From: Holdemanella sp. MSK.7.32
GTDB lineage: Bacteria > Bacillota_I > Bacilli_A > Erysipelotrichales > Erysipelotrichaceae
Reading direction: 5' to 3'
Length of the DNA stretch: 7,217 nucleotides
Assembly (NCBI RefSeq): GCF_024460475.1
Contig: NZ_JANFYN010000070.1
Coordinates: forward strand, 1-7,217
Positions 1 through 6,353 of this stretch are shown here, piece after piece. The notes under the pieces are model-generated. The model worked only from the letters and a program-made list of their open reading frames with translations. It did not search any database and was not told the DNA's origin. How positions within the stretch are numbered: the first letter of the stretch is position 1; each line of letters opens with the position of its first letter. The translations under genes and the position numbers were made by a program.

Positions 1-38
1 AAATCATCAAATAAATCAAACATTGGATAGTACTTCAT
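1..38 (-). CDS. 5' end of a CIRCE-controlled heat-shock gene, possibly Hsp20 family (partial)
   Basis: An ATG at 38-36 opens a reading frame that stays open to the window edge and reads MKYYPMFDLFDD. It is preceded by a full AGGAGG site eight bases upstream, by a consensus promoter and by a CIRCE operator, so it is very probably the start of a real gene. CIRCE sites control HrcA-regulated chaperone genes (groESL, hrcA-grpE-dnaK-dnaJ, some hsp20 genes). The short start with a Phe-Asp-Leu-Phe-Asp-Asp run resembles the N-termini of small heat-shock proteins, which often begin with an aromatic, acidic segment before the alpha-crystallin domain. It does not look like GroES or DnaK. Only 12 codons are visible and the crystallin domain itself lies outside the window, so the family call is an inference. 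It is transcribed separately from carAB, which ends in a terminator just upstream. Confidence 0.6.
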   Translation of the reverse strand, partial: MKYYPMFDLFDD

Positions 39-46
39 AAATATCG

Positions 47-52
47 CCTCCT
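47..52 (-). promoter_or_regulatory. Ribosome binding site of the CIRCE-controlled gene
   Basis: The minus strand reads AGGAGG here, a perfect anti-Shine-Dalgarno match, with an 8-base spacer before the ATG at 38. This site fixes the start of the partial gene at the window edge. Confidence 0.8.
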
Positions 53-122
53 GATTACTAGATTATGAAATCTATCTTCAAGTTACGGGATATCTTTTGA
101 CTTATCTCTAACTTCAATTATC

Positions 123-151
123 ATTATAGTCACTTTTTTTAGCACTGTCAA
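123..151 (-). promoter_or_regulatory. Consensus sigma-A promoter overlapping CIRCE
   Basis: On the minus strand there is a perfect -35 (TTGACA, 151-146), a 17-base spacer, and a perfect -10 (TATAAT, 128-123). Transcription should start near 116, giving a leader of about 80 nt before the ATG at 38. The -35 hexamer lies across the spacer of the CIRCE element, so a bound HrcA repressor would directly block RNA polymerase. A short inverted repeat (AGATT, AATCT; 60-73) lies in the 5' leader, but I assign it no role. Confidence 0.85.
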
Positions 152-165
152 CACTTAAGTGCTAA
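139..165 (-). promoter_or_regulatory. CIRCE element (HrcA operator)
   Basis: An inverted repeat of 9 + 9 + 9 bases: TTAGCACTG at 139-147, a 9-base spacer, and AAGTGCTAA at 157-165. The classical CIRCE is TTAGCACTC, N9, GAGTGCTAA, so 16 of the 18 arm bases match. Only the innermost base of each arm differs, and the spacer length is exactly right. HrcA binds CIRCE and represses heat-shock genes at normal temperature. The element overlaps the -35 box of the promoter driving the gene at the left edge. It lies just behind the carB terminator, so carAB itself is unlikely to be under HrcA control. Confidence 0.9.
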
Positions 166-172
166 TTTTTAT

Positions 173-202
173 AAAAAAAAATAAAGTGTGATTTCTCACA
201 CT
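173..202 (-). terminator. Intrinsic terminator of carA-carB
   Basis: The minus strand has a 7-bp stem, AGTGTGA with TCACACT (202-196 and 191-185), closing a GAAA tetraloop, followed by TTA and nine T residues (184-173). The hairpin begins on the base after the carB stop codon. Its core is identical over 14 bases to the hairpin behind pyrF. Confidence 0.9.
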
Positions 203-3200
203 CTATTTACCCATTTCATTCATAGAAATCATTGAGAAACTCAAAGATTCCAATACTTTAATTAAGGCATGTGCCGTATCTAAACTTGTCATACAAGAAA
301 TGTTATTTTCTGCAGACACACGACGAATCAAGAATCCATCTTTACTTGTAGAATTATCTTTATTTGACATTGTGTTGATGACAAAGTTTACATGTCCATG
401 ACGAATAATATCCAATACGGTTTCATTTCCATTATCCTCATTGACTTTGGCCGCTACATGTACAAATAAGCCATTATCTTCTAAGAATTTAGCTGTACCC
501 TTCGTCGCATAAATTCCGTATCCAATGTTATAGAAACGTTTTGCGATTTCTAAAGCATCCTGTTTATTATCATCATCAATTGTTAGTAATACACTTCCAT
601 GTAAAGGAATATTGATTCCTGAAGCTACTAAAGCTTTGTACAATGCTTTTTCTAAGTTGACATCACTACCCAAAGCCTCACCTGTAGATTTCATTTCAGG
701 TCCTAACACTGTATCTACACTACGTAATTTCGCAAATGAGAATACTGGTGCTTTGACAAAGACTCTTTCTTTATCTTCAGGATGGTATCCTGGTGTTAAG
801 CCTTGATCTTCAATACTTTCACCTAATACACACTTAGTCGCAATTTGAGACATAGGAACACCTGTAATCTTAGATAAGAATGGTACGGTACGAGAGGAAC
901 GTGGGTTTACCTCTAATACATAAACATTATTTTCTTTATCTACAATGAACTGAATGTTATATAAACCAACAAATTCAAAGCCTTCACCAATTCTTGTTCC
1001 ATAATCAATGATCGTTTCTTTCACCTTCTCATTGATGATCTGTGTAGGATATACACTAATTGAGTCACCAGAGTGAATACCCGCACGCTCGATATGTTCC
1101 ATTACACCTGGAATATATACGTTCTTTCCATCCGCAATCGCATCGATTTCTAGTTCTTTACCAACAATGTATTTATCAACTAAGATTGGTGCATCATGAC
1201 TGATTTCCTTTACGGCTGTTGCCATATATACTCTTAATTCATCATCATTATGTACGATTTCCATTGCACGACCACCCAATACATAGCTTGGACGAACAAG
1301 TACTGGATAACCAATCTTATTGGCGATTACTAGTGATTCTTCAACAGTTACTGCAGTTTCTCCTTGTGGTTGAGGAATATTCAATTTATGTAACATAGCT
1401 TCAAATTCATGACGGTCTTCCGCTAAATCAATAGAGTGTAGTGAAGTACCTAGAATCTTAACGCCATGTTCTACTAATGAATCTGCTAAGTTGATAGCGG
1501 TTTGTCCACCAAATTGAACAATAACACCCAATGGTTTTTCTAAATCAATTACGTGCATTACATCTTCTGTAGTTAGTGGTTCAAAATACAATTTATCACT
1601 AATTGAGAAATCGGTTGATACAGTTTCAGGGTTGTTGTTGATGACGATGGCTTCATAGCCTTCTTCACGTAAAGTCTGTACACAATGTACTGTCGCATAG
1701 TCAAACTCAACACCTTGTCCAATACGAATTGGTCCTGAACCTAATACAACGATTTTTTTACGGTCTGTTACCTCAGATTCGTTCTTATGTTCATAACTTG
1801 AATAGAAGTATGGAGTTGCACTCTTAAACTCACCCGCACAAGTATCTACCATCTTATATACTGGCATGATTCCATTTTCTTTACGCAAGTTATATAAATC
1901 AAATTCTTTCATATCCCAATTACGTGCAATGTAGCTATCCGCAAAACCATATTTCTTTAATTTACGTAAAACTTCAACATCTTTGGGATTTTCCATCATT
2001 AGCTTTTCTAAACTGATAATTCTTGACAAGTGGCACAAGAAGAAATTATCCATCTTCGTTACATTATGAATTGTCTCCATATCATATCCATCACGAAGCC
2101 ATTGTGTAACCGCAAAGATTCTTTCATCATCACACTTCTTGATTTTTTCAAGTAATTCTTCTTTAGATAATCCAACCAATTCTTTTTTGTATACATGATC
2201 TACTTTCATCTCTAAAGAACGAACTGCCTTCAAGAAAGATTCTTCAAAGTTACGTCCAATCGACATAATTTCACCCGTCGCCTTCATCTGTGTTCCTAAA
2301 TGACGATCTGCATTAGGGAACTTATCAAATGGGAAACGTGCAAACTTAGTTACAATATAGTCTAATGCAGGTTCAAAACATGCATAACTTGTTTTAGTGA
2401 TTGGGTTGATAATCTCATCCAAACCTAAACCAACCGCTAATTTAGCACTAATCTTCGCAATTGGATAACCTGTTGCCTTACTTGCCAAGGCTGATGAACG
2501 AGATACACGAGGATTAACTTCGATGACATAATATTTGAAACTATCTGGATTCAATGCCAACTGAACGTTACATCCACCACAGATCTTCAATGCACGAATG
2601 ATTTTTAAAGATGCATTACGAAGCATTTGATTTTCACGATCTGTCAAAGTTTGAACTGGCGCAACAACCGTACTGTCTCCAGTATGCACACCTACTGGAT
2701 CAATATTTTCCATGTTACATACAACAATCGCATTATCTTTGGCATCGCGCATTACTTCATATTCAATTTCTTTATATCCTGCAATACTTTGTTCAATCAA
2801 ACATTGATGAACTGGACTTGCCTTTAAACCTGAATCACAAATTTCACGAAGTTCAGCCTCATCATCGGCAAAACCTCCACCAGTTCCACCAAGTGTATAA
2901 GCTGGACGAACAACTAATGGATATCCTTCGCGTTTTGCGAATTCAACAGCTTCTTCTACAGTATGAACAATCATACTTTCTGGTACTGGCTCATTGATTT
3001 CCTGCATTAAAGAACGGAACAATTCACGGTCTTCTGCACGGTTGATCGCATGTAAATCTGTACCTAAAATTTCTACACCAAACTCATCCAAAATTCCATC
3101 TTCATGTAATTCTACAACTAAGTTTAATCCGGTTTGACCACCTAATGATCCTAAAATGGCATCTGGTCTTTCTTTATAGATAACACGTTTTGCGAAGTCT

Positions 3201-3412
3201 ACTGTTAAAGGTTCAATATAAACACGATCCGCAATCGCTGTATCTGTCATGATTGTAGCAGGGTTAGAGTTAATTAAGATAACTTCATATCCTTCTTCAC
3301 GAAGAGATTGACATGCTTGGCTTCCAGCATAATCGAATTCAGCAGCCTGACCAATGATAATTGGGCCAGAACCGATAACTAAGATTTTTTTGATATCTGT
3401 ACGTTTAGGCAT
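203..3412 (-). CDS. carB: Carbamoyl-phosphate synthase large subunit
   Basis: The 1069-residue protein has the full family length. CarB makes carbamoyl phosphate from bicarbonate, two ATP and the ammonia delivered by CarA. The two homologous halves are visible: the N-terminal carboxyphosphate unit has GSGPIIIGQ near residues 14-22, the ATP-grasp loop LGGTGGG (174-180) and EVNPR (298-302). The carbamoyl-phosphate unit starts with GSGPIRIGQ near 557 and carries LGGRAMEIV and a second EVNPRSSR. The last ~140 residues form the MGS-like allosteric domain (ATKGTAKFL, INT, IRRVSAENN), which in this family binds effectors such as UMP, PRPP or ornithine. The start is MPKRTDIKKILVIGSG, preceded by GGAGGAG. 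It overlaps carA by 8 nt, so the two subunits are probably translationally coupled. A second carB copy begins to appear at the right edge, so this one may serve arginine synthesis or add capacity. The sequence does not show which. No frameshift or missing motif was seen. Confidence 0.97.
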   Translation of the reverse strand: MPKRTDIKKILVIGSGPIIIGQAAEFDYAGSQACQSLREEGYEVILINSNPATIMTDTAIADRVYIEPLTVDFAKRVIYKERPDAILGSLGGQTGLNLVVELHEDGILDEFGVEILGTDLHAINRAEDRELFRSLMQEINEPVPESMIVHTVEEAVEFAKREGYPLVVRPAYTLGGTGGGFADDEAELREICDSGLKASPVHQCLIEQSIAGYKEIEYEVMRDAKDNAIVVCNMENIDPVGVHTGDSTVVAPVQTLTDRENQMLRNASLKIIRALKICGGCNVQLALNPDSFKYYVIEVNPRVSRSSALASKATGYPIAKISAKLAVGLGLDEIINPITKTSYACFEPALDYIVTKFARFPFDKFPNADRHLGTQMKATGEIMSIGRNFEESFLKAVRSLEMKVDHVYKKELVGLSKEELLEKIKKCDDERIFAVTQWLRDGYDMETIHNVTKMDNFFLCHLSRIISLEKLMMENPKDVEVLRKLKKYGFADSYIARNWDMKEFDLYNLRKENGIMPVYKMVDTCAGEFKSATPYFYSSYEHKNESEVTDRKKIVVLGSGPIRIGQGVEFDYATVHCVQTLREEGYEAIVINNNPETVSTDFSISDKLYFEPLTTEDVMHVIDLEKPLGVIVQFGGQTAINLADSLVEHGVKILGTSLHSIDLAEDRHEFEAMLHKLNIPQPQGETAVTVEESLVIANKIGYPVLVRPSYVLGGRAMEIVHNDDELRVYMATAVKEISHDAPILVDKYIVGKELEIDAIADGKNVYIPGVMEHIERAGIHSGDSISVYPTQIINEKVKETIIDYGTRIGEGFEFVGLYNIQFIVDKENNVYVLEVNPRSSRTVPFLSKITGVPMSQIATKCVLGESIEDQGLTPGYHPEDKERVFVKAPVFSFAKLRSVDTVLGPEMKSTGEALGSDVNLEKALYKALVASGINIPLHGSVLLTIDDDNKQDALEIAKRFYNIGYGIYATKGTAKFLEDNGLFVHVAAKVNEDNGNETVLDIIRHGHVNFVINTMSNKDNSTSKDGFLIRRVSAENNISCMTSLDTAHALIKVLESLSFSMISMNEMGK
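276..340 (-). repeat. Identical tract shared with the second carB (copy 1)
   Basis: These 65 bases are identical to 7153-7217. They encode part of the MGS-like domain of CarB. Toward the stop codon, the flanking 73 bases (203-275) differ from the other copy at 12 positions. The identical tract may extend further, because the other copy is cut by the window edge. Confidence 0.95.
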
Positions 3413-4481
3413 TTTTATTCTCCTCCATTAATTCAATAAATTGATCAAACAAGTAACGAGAATCTTCTGGTCCTGCACTTGCTTCTGGGTGATATTGCAC
3501 CGCAAAACAAGGATAGTCTTTATGACGAACACCTTCACAACTCTTATCATTTAGTGCTTGGTGTGTCATTTCCAAACGAGTATCCTTCAAGCTATCAATA
3601 TCTACCGCAAAGCCATGGTTTTGAGAAGTAATTTCCACTTTACCAGTTGATAAATTAACAACTGGATGGTTAGCACCACGGTGTCCAAACTTTAATTTAT
3701 ATGTTTTTGCACCACAAGCTAAAGAAATCAACTGGTGACCTAAACAAATTCCAAATACGACAGTCTGAGGAATCAATTCCTTGATAGTCTCGATTGCGAC
3801 TTGTACATCCGTTGGATCTCCAGGCCCATTTGACAACATAACGCCATCTGGGCAATATGACATAATTGTACTTGCTGGTGTATCATATGGAACTACTACT
3901 AAATCGCATCCACGCTTTGATAGCTCACGAACAATCCCTAATTTTGCTCCAAAATCCATCAACACAACTTTTTTGCCACGATTTGGGATTGGGAATACCT
4001 TATTTGTAGAAACACGAGCCACTTGATCATGTAAAAAATCAGCTGCTTTTAAGCCTGCAACAATCGCATCCACATCGGCATCCACATCAGCCATAACAGC
4101 CTTCATTGTACCTACATTACGAATCTTCATTGTGATTTCACGTGTATCAATATCATAAATACCTGGAATATTTTCTCTTTTTAAGAAATCATCCAAAGTT
4201 TCCTGGCTTCTAAAATTACTTGGGAATTCACAATAATCTTTAATTACAAATCCAAATACACATGGAACCATGCTTTCATTATCATCACGATTGATTCCAT
4301 AGTTTCCAATCAATGGATATGTCATCATTACAATCTGACCACAATATGAATTATCTGTTAAAATCTCTTGATAACCCGTCATTGAAGTATTAAATACCAA
4401 TTCACCGATTTGGAAGTTGTCACTACCAAATGCAGTTCCACGATATACACTTCCATCTTCTAAAATTAAAAGTCTTTCCAT
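3405..4481 (-). CDS. carA: Carbamoyl-phosphate synthase small subunit (glutamine amidotransferase)
   Basis: CarA hydrolyses glutamine and channels the ammonia to CarB. The 358-residue protein has the usual length. The N-terminal CarA domain opens with LILEDGSVYRGTAFG and contains the NTSMTGYQEILTDNSY signature (31-46). The class I amidotransferase domain runs from about residue 170 and contains SNGPGDP (217-223) and GICLGHQ with the nucleophile Cys246. The catalytic His331 and Glu333 lie in the QYHPEA motif. FGHRGANHPV and SQNHGFAVD are also typical of CarA. The start has an AAAGGA site six bases upstream (4493-4488). The stop overlaps the start of carB. The gene is preceded not by pyrF translation but by a 265-nt region with its own candidate promoter, leader ORF and attenuator, so carAB is probably a separately regulated unit. 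Confidence 0.97.
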   Translation of the reverse strand: MERLLILEDGSVYRGTAFGSDNFQIGELVFNTSMTGYQEILTDNSYCGQIVMMTYPLIGNYGINRDDNESMVPCVFGFVIKDYCEFPSNFRSQETLDDFLKRENIPGIYDIDTREITMKIRNVGTMKAVMADVDADVDAIVAGLKAADFLHDQVARVSTNKVFPIPNRGKKVVLMDFGAKLGIVRELSKRGCDLVVVPYDTPASTIMSYCPDGVMLSNGPGDPTDVQVAIETIKELIPQTVVFGICLGHQLISLACGAKTYKLKFGHRGANHPVVNLSTGKVEITSQNHGFAVDIDSLKDTRLEMTHQALNDKSCEGVRHKDYPCFAVQYHPEASAGPEDSRYLFDQFIELMEENKNA

Positions 4482-4506
4482 AATTTGTCCTTTCTTTTAT
4501 TTACTC

Positions 4507-4544
4507 AAAAAAAAGATTAGCAAATAAACGCATTGCCAATCTTT
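4507..4544 (-). terminator. Attenuator: intrinsic terminator in the carA leader
   Basis: The minus strand forms a 12-bp stem with one G-U pair (left arm 4544-4533, right arm 4523-4512), a 9-base loop (4532-4524), and a run of eight T residues that includes the end of the right arm (4514-4507). It lies about 25 nt before the carA start and downstream of the likely promoter, so it can only act on carAB. The left arm begins inside the TAA stop codon of the upstream 31-codon ORF, so a ribosome reaching that stop would cover the left arm and should prevent hairpin formation. I saw no obvious competing antiterminator pairing by eye. Confidence 0.88.
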
Positions 4545-4638
4545 AAATGGAACTATTAAAAAGTATAGCACTACGAAGAATACTATTCATCTCGATCACT
4601 GACGTTTTTTTCACAAACAAAGCTGGATTCTTGATCAT
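4543..4638 (-). CDS. Putative 31-residue leader peptide of carAB
   Basis: This short ORF begins MIKNPALFVK and ends ILFNSSI before TAA. It is preceded by a perfect AGGAGG site (4650-4645) with a 6-base spacer, the strongest initiation signal in the window after that of the left-edge gene. It matches no family I recognise. Its composition is Ile/Ser/Lys rich and it has a single Arg (CGT, codon 22), so it lacks the run of regulatory codons seen in amino-acid attenuators. A run of five U residues (4562-4558) lies in its last third, and its stop codon shares two bases with the left arm of the carA attenuator. This arrangement resembles the E. coli pyrBI leader. There, low UTP makes polymerase pause at U-rich sequence, and the following ribosome then opens the terminator. 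I infer a regulatory leader rather than a functional peptide. It is too short to exclude chance, but the SD and its exact placement argue for it. Confidence 0.72.
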   Translation of the reverse strand: MIKNPALFVKKTSVIEMNSILRSAILFNSSI

Positions 4639-4644
4639 ACGTAT

Positions 4645-4650
4645 CCTCCT
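4645..4650 (-). promoter_or_regulatory. Ribosome binding site of the leader ORF
   Basis: AGGAGG on the minus strand, six bases before the leader ATG at 4638. The site is stronger than that of carA itself (AAAGGA). This implies that ribosomes load efficiently on the leader, as a coupled attenuator would require. Confidence 0.8.
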
Positions 4651-4693
4651 TTTGAAAAAATACTATATTTCCCTGTTTAGTATACTACCACAA

Positions 4694-4723
4694 ATCATAA
4701 AAATTTCAATAAAAAAGTGTAAA
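4694..4723 (-). promoter_or_regulatory. Candidate promoter of the carAB unit
   Basis: The minus strand shows TTTACA (4723-4718), an 18-base spacer and TATGAT (4699-4694), each hexamer one base off consensus. A start near 4688-4686 would give roughly 50 nt before the leader ATG. The -35 box lies in the T-rich tail of the pyrF terminator. An alternative pairing, TTGAAA (4709-4704) with TATACT (4684-4679), has a 19-base spacer and looks weaker. The A+T-rich context makes chance matches likely, hence the moderate confidence. Confidence 0.5.
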
Positions 4724-4746
4724 AACAAGATGTGATTTCTCACACC
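4711..4746 (-). terminator. Intrinsic terminator behind pyrF
   Basis: The minus strand reads GGTGTGA, GAAA, TCACATC (4746-4729): a 7-bp stem in RNA with one G-U pair and a GAAA tetraloop. T-rich sequence follows, with T5 at 4725-4721 and T6 at 4716-4711. The hairpin begins on the base after the pyrF stop. It is weaker than the carB terminator, so some read-through from the pyr operon into carAB is possible. Confidence 0.75.
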
Positions 4747-5445
4747 TTATTTTGACATAGTTGCTTCAATTTCCTTATATGTTTCAACTGGGTTAGCACT
4801 CTTCGTAATTGAACGACCAACTACGATATAGTCACAACCTTGTTCTTTCGCAAATGCAGGAGTAGCCACACGTTTTTGATCATCCTTAGAATCACTTGCC
4901 AAACGAATACCTGGAGTTACTGTTAAGAAGTCTTCCCCACAAGCTTCATGAATCGCCTTAGCTTCATGTACGGAACATACAACACCATCTAAGCCTGCTT
5001 CTTTGGCATTTTTCGCATATTTAATAACACAATCAATCACTTCACCTGGAATTCCTAATTCGTTATTCATAGCTTCTTTAGAAGTGCTTGTAAGCTGAGT
5101 TACACCGATACACATAGGACGTTTTCCATCTTTAGCCCCTTCATTCAAACCATCAATGGCAGCCTTCATCATCGCAATACCACCAGCACAGTGTACATTG
5201 ACAATATCTACACCTAAGTTCGCTAAGTTTTTCATTCCACCCTTAACTGTGTTTGGAATATCATGCAATTTCAAGTCTAAGAAAATGTGGTGACCCATTT
5301 CCTTCACTGTTTTTACCATTTCTAAACCACACGCATATGTTAATTCCATACCAATCTTTACATATACAGGTTCATCAAATTGTTTTAAGAAATCTACAAC
5401 TTCTTCTTTACTAGAAAAATCTAGTGCTACAATTGTCTTACTCAT
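4747..5445 (-). CDS. pyrF: Orotidine 5'-phosphate decarboxylase
   Basis: PyrF converts OMP to UMP, the last step of UMP synthesis. The 232-residue protein is a complete TIM-barrel decarboxylase of the short bacterial type. Visible signatures are VALDF (6-10), VKIG with Lys30, and the catalytic Asp57-x-Lys59-x-x-Asp62 in the DLKLHD motif followed by IPNTV. The phosphate-binding elements TPGIRL (near 177) and VGRSIT (209-214) are also present. The ATG overlaps the pyrD stop by one base (TAATG), and an AAGGAG site lies nine bases upstream (5460-5455), so translation is coupled to pyrD. It is the last gene of this operon segment, because a terminator follows immediately. pyrE, often next in Firmicute operons, is absent here. 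Confidence 0.97.
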   Translation of the reverse strand: MSKTIVALDFSSKEEVVDFLKQFDEPVYVKIGMELTYACGLEMVKTVKEMGHHIFLDLKLHDIPNTVKGGMKNLANLGVDIVNVHCAGGIAMMKAAIDGLNEGAKDGKRPMCIGVTQLTSTSKEAMNNELGIPGEVIDCVIKYAKNAKEAGLDGVVCSVHEAKAIHEACGEDFLTVTPGIRLASDSKDDQKRVATPAFAKEQGCDYIVVGRSITKSANPVETYKEIEATMSK

Positions 5446-6353
5446 TATTTAAAACTCCTTCCAACTGCTTCTTCAATATTCTTATATCCATATTTCTCTA
5501 ATACTTTTGGAAGATCCTCAATGATTTTTGGACATACATAAGGATCCACAAAGTTTTGGGCACCCACTTCAACAGCACTTGCCCCAGCATTTAAGAATTC
5601 CAATACATCTTCTGCACAAGTAATTCCACCAACACCAATGATTGGAATATTTACAGCTTGTGCCACTTGATATACCATTCTTAAGGCAACTGGCTTAATG
5701 GCAGGACCAGAAAGACCACCTGTCACATTGGCAAGTAATGGTTTTCCCGTCTTCAAATTGATGCGCATACCCATTAAAGTATTGATCAATACAATACCAT
5801 CTGCACCGGCTTCTTCAACAGCTTTGGCAATTTCTACAATATCTGTTACGTTTGGTGATAACTTCACATATACAGGTTTTGTAGCTGCTTCCTTACAAAT
5901 CTTAGTCACATGTGCTGCAAGTTCAGGCTTTGTACCCAAACCAATACCACCATGTTTTACATTAGGACAAGAAATATTTAATTCATACGCCTTGATTACT
6001 GGCTGATCATTTAATTTCTTGATAACCTCTACATAATCTTCTTCACATGCACCCGCCACATTGGCCATGATTTCTGTATCATACTGTGCAAGGAATGGAA
6101 GTTCATTTTTGATAATTGAATCTACACCCTTATTTTGTAGACCAATCGCATTCAACATTCCCATTGGAGTTTCGGCAATTCTTGGTGTAGGATTTCCAAA
6201 ACGCTCTTGTGGCGTAGCCGATTTAATGGCAATACCACCTAATACGCTCAAATCATATAGTTCGGCATATTCTTTACCAAATCCAAAACATCCACTAGCT
6301 GGAATAATTGGATTTTTTAAATTTAATCCAGGTAGTTTTACTGAAATATCCAT
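5445..6353 (-). CDS. pyrD: Dihydroorotate dehydrogenase (NAD+), catalytic subunit, class 1B
   Basis: This FMN enzyme oxidises dihydroorotate to orotate in the cytosol and passes electrons to the PyrK subunit and then NAD+. The 302-residue protein has the class 1 length and no N-terminal membrane helix, which excludes the quinone-linked class 2 enzyme. The active-site base is Cys129 in NISCPN, as expected for class 1B (class 1A also uses Cys, class 2 uses Ser). FMN and substrate motifs visible are SGCFGFG (20-26), AIKSAT with Lys44, GMLNAIGLQN (65-74), KLSPN with Lys164, and GVGGI (240-244). The presence of pyrK immediately upstream confirms the 1B assignment. The start overlaps the pyrK stop as TAATG, and an AAGGTGG site lies seven bases upstream. 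pyrF follows with the same overlap. Confidence 0.97.
   Translation of the reverse strand: MDISVKLPGLNLKNPIIPASGCFGFGKEYAELYDLSVLGGIAIKSATPQERFGNPTPRIAETPMGMLNAIGLQNKGVDSIIKNELPFLAQYDTEIMANVAGACEEDYVEVIKKLNDQPVIKAYELNISCPNVKHGGIGLGTKPELAAHVTKICKEAATKPVYVKLSPNVTDIVEIAKAVEEAGADGIVLINTLMGMRINLKTGKPLLANVTGGLSGPAIKPVALRMVYQVAQAVNIPIIGVGGITCAEDVLEFLNAGASAVEVGAQNFVDPYVCPKIIEDLPKVLEKYGYKNIEEAVGRSFK

Noticed and set aside
97..124. Possible plus-strand promoter TTGACT, 16 bases, TATCAT
   Set aside because: It would transcribe antisense into carB and nothing on the plus strand is credibly coding. Such matches are expected by chance in this A+T-rich spacer, which is already explained by the minus-strand promoter.
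2611..2997. Plus-strand 128-residue open frame inside carB, with other plus-strand frames inside carA, pyrD and pyrK
   Set aside because: These are antisense shadows of clearly conserved genes, with biased His/Gln/Leu-rich translations and no recognisable domains.
4547..4735. Plus-strand 62-residue open frame in the pyrF-carA intergenic region
   Set aside because: There is no ribosome binding site before its ATG, and it runs antisense through the leader ORF, the candidate promoter and the pyrF terminator. Its Ile/Lys-rich composition is what A+T-rich non-coding DNA gives.
4482..4746. PyrR-binding RNA or T-box riboswitch in the carA leader
   Set aside because: I found no match to the PyrR binding-loop consensus. 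AATCCAG in the leader fits only the first half of that consensus. There is no T-box GGTGG-type motif, and the space between the candidate promoter and the terminator is taken by the leader ORF.
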